From NCBI GenBank assembly GCA_021399435.1, contig JAJTUP010000017.1:806001-870000 (forward strand): a stretch of 64,000 nucleotides of DNA. Reading direction: 5' to 3'. Of the stretch, positions 42,919-52,800 are shown in pieces. Made by a program: the position numbers and the translations under genes. Position 1 is the first letter of the stretch, and every line of letters begins with the position of its first letter. The notes beneath the pieces are model-generated. The model was not told the DNA's origin and made no database searches. It saw nothing but the letters and a program-made list of their open reading frames with translations. The stretch comes from Diaporthe sp. PMI_573 (Eukaryota > Ascomycota > Sordariomycetes > Diaporthales > Diaporthaceae).

Positions 42919-44243
42919 GATTATTGTGTCAAGTATCACAAGTGACTCTTATCAAGATGAGGATTGAGATGTCTGAGAGGGAGATGTGGAGGGTAAAGTC
43001 GGATGGATGAGAGGCTACGAGCAGGGAAGTCGAAATGAAGAAAACTTGGCTGTCAGGAGAACGCATGTGTTAAGAGACCCCGCTCAATTGAGGCCGCCGG
43101 TATGAAATTACAGAACGATAGATTCATCCAAATTTAGGAATGAGCTGATCAAAGAACACTTGAAGTATTATTAATCGGCGTCGAACTTGCTGGAATTAGA
43201 TCTGGTTCATGCCGCGGTAACTTGGGTTCCGCGGGCTAAAGCTATAGGCAAAGTAAAGCCACTGGGAGGCTGTTCATCGGTCTCACCGCATCCACACGGT
43301 GTATCCATCATCAAATTTGGAATATATTGATCTTACCCCAGCATGAGGTATTGTTGCCCCCGTCTTCTGACCTTCCTGTCCTCCCACCCAATTTTCCAGC
43401 CCAAGACATCAAGCGGGGCAGGTGATCCCTACATTAATATAGAGGATTCAGTCAATACGAGTTTTTTTTCCCTTTCTCATACCCTGGAATGCGGCTGATG
43501 ATCTCTTCGTCACGTTGGGATAGCTCCTATTCGGCTGAAAACGGGGGTGGGAGTGTGCACCCATCGCCGAGTCCGTGATGGCTAAGCAAAGATTACGTGC
43601 GCTTGAGCTCCTTGCTCTACAGCCCTGACTACTAAGTGTAATTTACAACTAGTTGATTTCCGTGATAAGATAATGTGATTTCACATAGTTTATTTTGCCT
43701 CAGTTTAGGACGCCAATAGGCAACCTGGAAGTAAGCTTACACCAATCCGTGGCTTGCAGCACCACGTGGGTGTGGAGACTAGGATACAGTAAGCTCCGTA
43801 ATTGGCAGAGCCGATTTCAGCCCTACAGGAAAGAGTCTTTTTGGATACACACATGGACCTCCCATCATGTACACATCATGTATTCAGAGTCTCCGGCTAG
43901 GACATCAGCTGACGTGTTTGGCCTCGGCCGACGGTGGAACCGAATTGTTGTGAAGGCTGATAGGCCACAACATGGTATGTAATCTTGCGAGGCAACTTCC
44001 TATGCAATGAAGCTGCGGGTTCTCCGATATCTCTTCCAAATTGCCTGTGTGTGCAAAGTGATTGCACCATGGAGGAGTCTTTTCTTGTCTGGACCTCATA
44101 CCTCGCAGCCTTTATAAACGGCCCAAACTACCTCACTCACGATTCCTTGTCACCTTTCACAACCGAAATCTAGGACCTGAACAGCCAAATTGCTCGCTCA
44201 ATTTTCATTACTCCATTCCCGCAACCAATCTTCAATTATCATC
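42919..44243. other. Intergenic region, 1.3 kb
   Basis: Divergent 5' flanks of two genes, with short AT-rich patches. No gene is seen. Confidence 0.5.
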
Positions 44244-45385
44244 ATGGCGCCTCCTAAGCCCACTACTACCTCTGGAGCCGCTGCTACTAAGGCTAAGAAG
44301 CAATCTGTCGGGTCTAAGAAAGAGTACCCTGCCAAAAAGGCCTCCAAAGAAGACGAGCAAGAGGACGAAGAAGAGGATGAGCTAGAGGAGGGCGAGGGAG
44401 AGGAAGATGAGGAAGATGAGGAAGATGAGGAAGACGAGAACGAGAGCGAAGAGGACGATGACGACGAAGAGGAGGGCGAAGAAGAAGAGGGTGAGGATGA
44501 GGACGAGGGTGAGGACGCGGAAGGGGAGGGTGAGGATGAGGAAGAGGACGAGGAGGGTGAGGACGAGGACGAAGAAGAAGAGAACGAGAGTGAAGAGGAA
44601 GACGGCGACGAAGAGGAGGGTGAGGAGGAGGGCGAGGAAGAGGACGAAGAGGGAGAGAACGAGAGCGAAGAGGACGATGACGACGAAGAGGAGGAAGTGC
44701 CTGAGCCAGAGGAGGAGGAGCCTGAAAAGTAAGTCAAGTCGGATCAAACTTTTAGAGCAATAGGCTAACTTCCTCCAGGATGAAGAAGACGAAGACTCCG
44801 AAGAAGGATTTGGCTTCACATATCAAGCCTGCAAGCCGGTGAGTTAACCGGCGGTACGCGCGCTCTCTCTCTCTGGATGGACTCTAACTCTACTACAGTG
44901 AGGCCGAAACAAAAGCGTCTTCATCTACGAACCGTCTCGTAAAACCGAAGAAGCCAAAGGCATCCCCCACGATTACCAAGGCTCCTCCGAAGGCGAACCC
45001 AAAAGCCCCTTCCTCCAGTGCCAGTGCCCCAAAAACAAAACCGAAGGCCTCCGCGCCAGAGAAGGTGGCAGTTCCCAAGTCACACAAGCCAGACGGGGCC
45101 GAGAAAGGAGGCGAGAAGAAGAAGGTTTCAGCGAGCAAGACGTCCAAGCCAAAGGCGGAGCCGAAGACGGAGCCGAAGACGGAGCCGAAGACGGAGCCCA
45201 AGGCAAAGCCCGCCACCAAACCAAAGACGCCAAAGAAAGCAGGACAGGGTAGAGATGATGAGCCTGAGGAGGAAAAGAAGCCGAAAACCAAGGGAAAGGC
45301 GAAGTCGACTACAGCAAAAAAGGATGGTAAGACGGTGAAGAAGGATGCTGATGGCGAGTACTGTAGCTGCCTGGGCCATCATTGA
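44244..45385 (+). CDS. Highly acidic/basic low-complexity protein, 343 aa
   Basis: Three exons, 44244-44728, 44779-44838 and 44899-45385 (TGA 45383-45385); introns of 50 and 60 nt with GCTAAC and CTAAC branch sites and phases 2 and 2. After a short basic N-terminus (MAPPKPTTTSG, KAKKQSVGSKKEY) there is an almost continuous Glu/Asp tract of about 120 residues (about 38-160). From the second exon on, the protein switches to Lys/Pro/Ser/Ala-rich basic sequence, including a PKTE repeat near residues 255-270, and ends CSCLGHH. Such paired acidic and basic segments are typical of nucleolar or chromatin-associated disordered proteins, and I infer a nuclear role only from that. No folded domain is visible. 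Minus-strand Ser-rich frames over the acidic tract are its mirror image. Confidence 0.8.
44340..44720 (+). repeat. GAR-codon (Glu/Asp) low-complexity tract
   Basis: Irregular GAGGA/GACGA purine-rich repeats encode the acidic tract and leave long open frames in several frames and on both strands. Confidence 0.8.
45155..45205 (+). repeat. 12-bp tandem repeat encoding PKTE
   Basis: About four copies of GAGCCGAAGACG in frame. Confidence 0.8.
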
Positions 45386-47071
45386 TTCGCATTTAGCAGA
45401 AGAGGCATTCAGGGCAATAGGTCGCGATGGGAGAATCGGTGTGGGAAACTGGATTTCATTTGGTCATGCTTCTTGTTGTCTGCTTTCTGATTTTTAGTAA
45501 TCATAGACTGCGTGTGTTTCTTAATTACAATCATTTACCAACTAACTCGCGGGTACATTGTCTAGGGTGGTAGTCCTGGCTATAGCCTCAGTGCGACGAG
45601 TGTAACATTTCACGAATATAGCTTAAAGCGCAAGCTAGGTTGTACCATCCAGATCATCTCTCGTACTCTCCTACCGATTCATGAGCACCCCGTGGGAGAT
45701 ATCACCCCGGAGCTCCTCCGCCTGGTAAGCTATTCTAGCCTGTGAATCACATTCTGTCGGCATTTGCTTTGTGAGAAACGTCCGTTACATCCTCAACTCT
45801 GTGTAAGGTGCAGAAATGACCGGGGGGGGGATCTCAAGGAAAAAAAACAGACAAATCGGCGAACAAATGAAGTTGGTATACTGTTCCCCAAATCGTTCAT
45901 TTTACATTACAGCACTGTAATAAACGTCGACAGGTGCCTTTCCCTGTATTGCACACCAGAACGGCATAAGAGGATGCGCAAAGGCGGTAAGGCTACATTG
46001 TCAGCAAAATGGACATGCGTTGAGTCGCGATTCGCAAATCTTCCCCAAGTAATCCAGTTTGGAAAATCAGACTTACGGAAAGAATGAGCTCATGACTACT
46101 TACAAAGCATTGTCGGTGCCTAGGGCCTTGAAAGGGTCATTCGCGGGGACACCGAAACACACGCAACAGATTTAGGAATTCGTAAGAACAGAAATAGCAT
46201 ATTCTAGAGCCCTCCTGTCATCATGTCTCTATTGATTATGTCTCGCCTCCGCACTAGATTGTGAGAAATAACGCCTACATTCATTCATCTATAGTAGGCA
46301 TTGAAATTAGTAAGGCCCTATCATCTGTCAACATTCCTCATGCTAGGAATCTGGCGTATTGGTCACCTTACGCTCTGGTAGTACGGGCTTGTCCAATCAA
46401 CAACACGAATGGAAGCTCTGGTGATCATGGTTGTGAGGCTGATTGTGAGGCTGATCTGACGGCAGGGAGTAGGTCCCAGTCAGCGGTGCAAGGCCATGTA
46501 CTTAGTAATCTGTTTGCCCGAAATGGCCATCTCTCCGCGCACGCTGCGCACTTTGAGCTGGTGCGTCAGCCGTAATGAGCGAGCACTTCAAGTTACCTGT
46601 AATAGACGAATATGGTGCAACTACTTTCAGATCTAGTGTGGGATTCGAGTATTGATCCCAAGTAATCTATGGTGTGCAAAGCCTCGACTAATCCGGCGCC
46701 TCTGAAATGGAGAAAGGACCGATTGTCAGACGAAATCTGAAGTAGCTGACAGAAGTCGGAAGGGCTGTAGAAGGTTTTTTTTAGGCCTTTTTCGAGGATA
46801 ACAACCAGCTGCAACGCTTTATTGTATAGAGAGGGGGGTCAGATTACATTGGAGGCCTTCAAATGGTCATCATGGGGCTGGTGAGGACCGGTTGGAATTG
46901 TGATATAAACGCTTCACAGCCGCCTCTATCGTCGTCTGGTCTATCCCTACACATTTCACTCTATTCTAAGGTTCCCTGTAAAGTTCCCACTGGAATCCAT
47001 CTGGTCAACTTGTCGTTCATTCCTCGAGGAAGTGTCCGATCGCACTTATCCCAAACCCCTTTGTTCTCCGA
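45386..47071. other. Intergenic region, 1.7 kb
   Basis: No supported gene. A run of nine G occurs at 45822-45830. Confidence 0.5.
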
Positions 47072-48386
47072 AATGCCGAAAGCCTCCACAAGCAGTGCCG
47101 CTCAGTCGGAAGTCAAGATTTATAGTAAGGTGGTAGCGCTTTGCACAGCATGGAACAAGTCCTACAACAGTAAAGGTGTCGATCAGGAGTTCACTGATGA
47201 ATGCAAACAAAGTCAAGAAAAGATGAAAGAGAGGCTTAGCCTCAAGGTGGGACTCAACTTTGAGGCCCATAACGCTTGGCCGGACACCCCGAAAGAGATG
47301 ATGAGTGAGGTGGAAGCTAAGTTGGCAGGATTAACCGATCGAGATCTCTTCATTTTCTCCTACGATGGCCATGGCGGCTCTAGTAGGACGGGTACCTTCT
47401 TGTTGAAAAAGGACCTGGACCTCAGCGAGTCTGTCCCCCCAGACCCACAAAGCCAAACTCCAGGAATATTTCAGCTGACGATTTCGATTTTATGGCGCTA
47501 GTGGAAGGATATTCAGTCCGTCCCAATCATATGTCGACCTTGAGAAGAAATTTTGCGAGGCGGCTTGTGACGTCCTGGTCATGGTGGACTGTTGCGAAGC
47601 AGGCGGCCGCCGTGACGGACTGGGGGAAAAGATCCAAAGGCTTTCAGATGCCAGCCAACAAGAAGATGGTGCGTTTTATCATGCGGATGCGAGAGTTTCT
47701 TGGGAGTGGATCAATAGCTGAAGATAACTAACCCGGGGATCGCCGTGCAGAATCTCATCGCCGCTTGCGCTGCCGGCAGCACTACAATTGGCCACTCCAG
47801 TAAGCATGCCCTCCTCCCATGACAGCACAGGACTGCATTCTCTAGGAGAAAGCAAAAACGCTTCAAAGTCGATTCCTCACCACAGTTCTCGGCGGGCGAC
47901 TGTGCTAGGATGGGACGCCGTCTCCCTTATTCCGAGATGCCTTTTGAAATCCCCTCACATGACTGACTGAAGCCCCTCGCAGCGGTCACTATGAATTATC
48001 GCGTGTCTAAGCAGCTCCAAATTGGGACAACAAAGGCAGCGCAGAAGGAGAGGTTACGCACCTTCAAGTCGGTTAAGAAGGTGGTAGACGAAGCCAACAA
48101 GAAGCTGAAGAAAGAAAGGGAGGCGCGGGAGGCTGAAAAGGAGACGCTGAAGGAAGAATTGGAGAAGGCCAAGAAAGACGGACAGAAGCCTGAGAGGTTG
48201 GATGTGCTTACTTATGTGGAAGACTTGGTATACGCCGATTATGACACGGGGGACATCGTGTTGACCCCGCTGCCCGTTCGTCCGGATGATGCGGACTCGG
48301 AAGTGGAGAATGATGATGGAGAGGTGGAAGTTTCGGACACAGAAGCAGTGGAGAATGGTGATGTAGAGGAGGAGGAAGAGGACTAA
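47072..48386 (+). pseudogene. Caspase-like (peptidase C14) gene with an apparent frameshift
   Basis: The first exon (ATG 47072) reads SKVVALCTAWNKS and LFIFSYDGHGG, with the catalytic-type His at 47370-47372. An intron from about 47428 (weak donor GTCTGT) to about 47516 (acceptor ATTCAG) would join it in frame to YVDLEKKFCEAACD and VLVMVDCCEAGG, with the catalytic-type Cys in the DCC at 47587-47595. Just after this, near the G and A runs at about 47620-47630, the sensible frame changes by one base to FQMPANKKM, which splices (donor GTGCGT, branch AACTAAC, acceptor GTGCAG) to NLIAACAAGSTT. A possible later intron starts at about 47811, and the last stretch (47991-48386) is a Lys/Glu coiled coil with an acidic end. 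The 3' exon structure is unclear. Given the homopolymer location, a sequence error is as likely as decay. Caspase-like proteins of this kind are tied to fungal cell death. Confidence 0.6.
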
Positions 48387-48763
48387 GCCGAGGCGGGACG
48401 TAGGTGATCAATTGTTGTGGGAAGGGGACAGAGGGATTTTCCAAAACTTGCATGTTTAGTGGATTTGGTTTCTTCGGTGTTGCTTTGATTCAGGACGCAT
48501 ATAGAAAATCGTGATCCATTCAACAGGTAACAATTGATTTCAACGCCCTTTTTTTAATCATGTTGGGCTAGGTACCTTTCACTCTGGCTGTCCTTTTTTA
48601 ACAACAACCCCCCCGGGTCGTTTCCGTAGAGACCCGGAGCCTTTGGCTTATGGCTTGCCCTCGCGCCTGACTGCCCCAGCGGGATGACACGGGTGCGCAT
48701 TATCTTACCCCCAACACCATATCATTCAACTCCATCCAAGAACGTCTCTTTGAAACCGATAGT

Positions 48764-48856
48764 TACGCGTTCTGGACAACGGTGCTCGTCCTAACTCTGA
48801 TCATCTCGTTCGGGCTCACCCAGTGTACTGAATGAGCTCTTCAGGCTACAAGGCGT
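48764..48856 (+). pseudogene. Relic of the tail-anchored protein's C-terminal exon
   Basis: Translated, the fragment gives FWTTVLVLTLIISFGLTQ, then TE, a stop (TGA) and ALQ. It matches the membrane helix and tail of the protein at 35922-37022 (FWVAVLVLTLTIFFGLVQ, then SIEGALQ) at both protein and DNA level, including an identical GAGCTCTTCAGG stretch. The rest of the gene is absent. Confidence 0.75.
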
Positions 48857-50703
48857 GCAATCTGGGGTTTTTGAAGATGTCGCAGGGTCGACTGGGAACT
48901 GGCAAAATTACGATGTTTGTTAGTCGAAGTGGGGGTGCGTGGAGTTTAACTGCAGAAGGGATCACAGAGGACGTCCTTGAAATGGTACGGACCTCCCCTT
49001 CTAATACACACCCTACTCACTGCTACAGAAAGAAAAGAGGTGTTTTCTGTTGCAGTGATAGGCGAAGACGGGCGCGATATACCAGACTGTAGCTAGGGGT
49101 GGGTGGCATTGCGGACATGACGTGATATTAAAACCTAAGAGAACAAGTAACTAGTAATTTTGTAGCGTTGGTCGGGGTCTTTCTATAGGACAGGGGTAAT
49201 CATCAGGTAGTATCAAGCACAAAAGACAGGACGTTAGATCCGATTCGATTTCGGAGGATACACGTACTGTATAAACCAGCAGGGTGGTCTTGGCGATTCA
49301 CGCCAGGCTCACTGACGATGTAGTGAAAGTGGCCCATCTCATTATCTCAAGACACCTGAAAGATGCTCATACCAATTATGGTGGATCTAGGCATTGTGTA
49401 CCCATCGACCGGTGGCGGGAAACCCGACGGGAGGTTGTTGTGGAACCCCTGGGGGCCAAAATGGGACGTCCTTGTCTGTGTCAGTACTGTGGTAGTTTTT
49501 CTCATCTCCCCCGGATTTTTGCTCCCCCACACGAAATCGGGCGGTTGATCGACGAGTGGTAGTGTAGGTCAGTCAGCAAGCTACTGTAGCCCAGTCTACC
49601 TCGGGAAGCTTCTCTTGACCTCGGATGAAAATGCGCCACCCCCCTCCGGCTACGGTACAGTCAGGTATATCTCCCTCGCCCGGGAGTGCAACGCTGGTTA
49701 CTGACGTAGCGCACCAACCAGCCTTGTCGGCTATTACTGTGCTGCGTGCCATTCCTCATCGGAACTTCTTGGATTTTAAACTCTAGCCGTGAGGATTCCC
49801 CTGTGCCCTTGCGATGAGGCATAAATGGCGAACGGACAAAGAAAGTGTCATCGGCCCAATCCCCAGAATTCAGGCGAGAGCATAACTTATACCCAGCCGG
49901 GAAACTGAGACGAGACTCGGTGCGACAGGCTTAAAAGGGCGACTGCGTCCGTGTTAGGTCTGTTGCGTGCTGTTCGCTGACCGCTGGACGGGAATGCATG
50001 GCCGCAATAAATCATAATTTGAGTGCGAAGTGAACTTTGAGTGAAAATATCAAGGGGGCCCACAGCCTTGGCACTGCTTGTAACACAGAGGCCCCCCTGC
50101 AACACAGGCAGGCCCGTTGTAACTTGCTGCAGGATGGTGGGACTGATACGGTGAGCTCGGTTCCTGCATCCGATCCGGAGCTCGACGTGAAATATTCAAA
50201 TGTTATGTTGACACATCTTGGTCTCTTCCTGTCTGTGATCCTGCTGCCCAATTTGATATTGAAACGATGACGACGTCATCTCCAAAACTGAGTTGTAGGC
50301 AACACCCTCAGCATGTTTCGAGGTTCAGGTGTAGATGGCCCAGACAGAGATACGTGTGGGAGCGGGCTAAAATAGCCGGCTTGAAAGCGTCATCACAGGG
50401 CCGGGTCGGCGGTCGCGTGTGAGGGAAGGCCGGGACATGTCACATCCCCCGCGTCCTAAGAGGGCACGTTGGCTGCAGGGGCAAGGCAACGAGTGTGGTT
50501 ACAGTAGCCAAAAGGACCTGCTGCGGAAGAGGGCCCTGTTTCAAGCTGATGGAGAGAAGACATCCTGCGCTGACCTGCATTTGCATGCATACTGACGAGA
50601 ATCGAGTTTTCAGACAAAACGCGCACCAAAGAAACAGGCGATCTCTGCATCGAAGAAAAGAGAATGAAAAGAATGAGAGGTCTACGAGCGAATCAGCAGC
50701 TGG

Positions 50704-50813
50704 CGATAAGGGGCCCTGCGGTGTGGCAGGGGGGCCATGCTGAATGTGGCGAGGGGGCGGTGGAACCAACGAGAGACGGGCTGATAACAAAGGGACACAT
50801 TCGAATTTGATAA
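50704..50813 (+). promoter_or_regulatory. Cluster of three HGATAR sites
   Basis: CGATAA (50704-50709), TGATAA (50782-50787) and TGATAA (50808-50813) lie within 110 bp. GATA factors such as AreA/NIT2 bind this motif and control nitrogen genes. The distance of about 2 kb to the glutamine synthetase start makes the link tentative. Confidence 0.3.
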
Positions 50814-52800
50814 TTGGTGGCATCGGGCCAGTCTTAAAATAGCCCGAGTGGTCTGTCGGTCTGTCTGGTCCGAGCCCTCGGAGCGGCCATTTGTGAGTGA
50901 CAGGACGGACGGGACAGAGGAGCGGGCTGGAAGGACGGGCTGGGCCAGGGCTGTGCAGTTGGTTGGTGGCATGTATATACATGCTGCGTAACCGTGGGTT
51001 GCAGCAGCAGCAGCTGAGAGAAAGTGAGCATGAAAAGAAACCTGGGGTGCCAGGACAGGGGGTCAGCCTGTAGCGCGTATTCCCCCAGGCCGAGCTGGAC
51101 AAGGCCCGACAACCGGAGCGGGAATTCAAGCGCAGGGGGGAGAGGGAGTTTAGGACGAATTTAGACATGTTTACTCGATCGTGTCCTCAAACTCTTAGGT
51201 AATATCTTGCCGCAATCAGTACCAATCGCATATTGTCTGCAGCACGGTGCGTCCAGACACGAGTCGAGAAGTGACCGAGAGAGAACAACATCGTCGAGAG
51301 GGAGTCAGACTCGACTTGTCAGGACTGGATTGTCTGGCTGCTATAGGCATCGTGCTGTGTTCTGGCCTCGCCTGGCGCGTTGGGCCGGTGTGGGTTCTGG
51401 TGTGCGGGTATTCCGTTTTCCTTTGAGCCGGCCCAGGGCAGGGCAGAGCAGGGCTGGGACGTCGGTGATCAGTGCGCCAGTCCGTCCCACTCAAAGTCTC
51501 AGCCCGGCCAGAGACGGCTTGGGAGGCCAGGGAGGCACACAACGGGCTTGGGTACGGAACGGAGCACTGTGGTACAGACCAAGCAGCACTGCCATCTTCT
51601 GGTGGTGGCCAGAACACCCTGAACACGCATCCAGCCTCGTAACTTTGACGGACCTCGACTGGGCGAGAACGAGGGCCATGAGAGCTATTACCAAATAACC
51701 AGGTACAAGACAAGAGAGGCCAACCAGGAACGGGTTGCCACTTCGTAACAAGATCAATGAGTTCAGCCCTGATGAGCCCAGCCCGTACCTGACGGGACAA
51801 CGGGCCCGAGTGTACGGAGCACACTCTGCCGCAGTCAGTAGCCCACCGTGACACAACGTTGGATTCAAGTGACTCTTTGATCAACAACGTGGTTCTCACG
51901 GTGGGGACGAGACCCATCCCAAAGTTGACGATGGATACTTCAGGCCTCAAGAAGAAAAAGAGGGGTCATTTGATAGATATCTAGCCGTGGGGATGGCGTC
52001 CTTTCTCTTATCTGCCCAGATCCAACAAATCAAATCAGAACCGACTGGTTGGTTGGCATGCCCTGTGTCTGTCATGTCGTGGTGTCCATCGATCGATATG
52101 CTGGGGCCTGGAGGGGGGGGAGGAGAAAGGTGCAAGCAAAGCACAATTGGCACGACGTAGACTGGCTGGCCGAACTGCAGACTGGGTTGATCTGGGCAGA
52201 CAATCGAACCGCACCCGGCGACCCCTTCCCACCCATCAAAAAAGCCCGGGCCCCCACATTCCAAACCAGGGTTCTGTGGGGCGTTGGTGGGTAGGTACCT
52301 ACGTAGTGGCCGGTGCGGTATCTGCGTAACCACTCACAGCCGGTAACCTGCCAGCCTGCCTGCGGTGCGGGTTGCGGGTGAAGAAGGTGCGCAGGTGCGT
52401 AGGTACGTACCCAGGTATTTCGATACGTATCTACCTTCAAACAGTAAGGAACGGCCGCCGAGCAGTGAGTACTGTAACCAAGTTGCGTTGCAAAGCTGCC
52501 CTGCCCTGCCATCGTCAGTCACTTTGGGGCCCGTCGGCTGCAGGGTACGTACGACCTCTCTCTCTGTCCCTCTCTCACCCCACTGCTTGGGCAATTCCTT
52601 TTAAGTCCCTCGTGCGCCGGCCTGATCAACCTTTGCCAGGGGCCTGTGCCTATTCTTCTTTTTTCCAACATCTTCTTTCTCCCTTCACCGAGACCCAAAA
52701 CCAAACAGTTGTTTCTTGCTTACATCTTTTGCTGTCCAACTTGCTGAATTGCAAACAAACGCAACCCCTCTCAAACCACATCCTCAGAAATCACATCAAA

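Larger units (their letters stand above)
48387..52800. other. Gene-poor region, 4.4 kb
   Basis: It contains the relic at 48764-48856 and then no supported gene. Two long minus-strand open frames (50440-51168 and 51216-51950) have an odd Pro/Ser/Arg/Cys-rich composition and no motif, so they are not called. Part of this DNA must hold the promoter and leader of glutamine synthetase, including TACGTA-rich motifs near 52290-52435. Confidence 0.45.

Noticed and set aside
44198..44737. 179-codon Ser-rich minus-strand frame
   Set aside because: It is the reverse image of the Glu/Asp codon tract and has no independent support.
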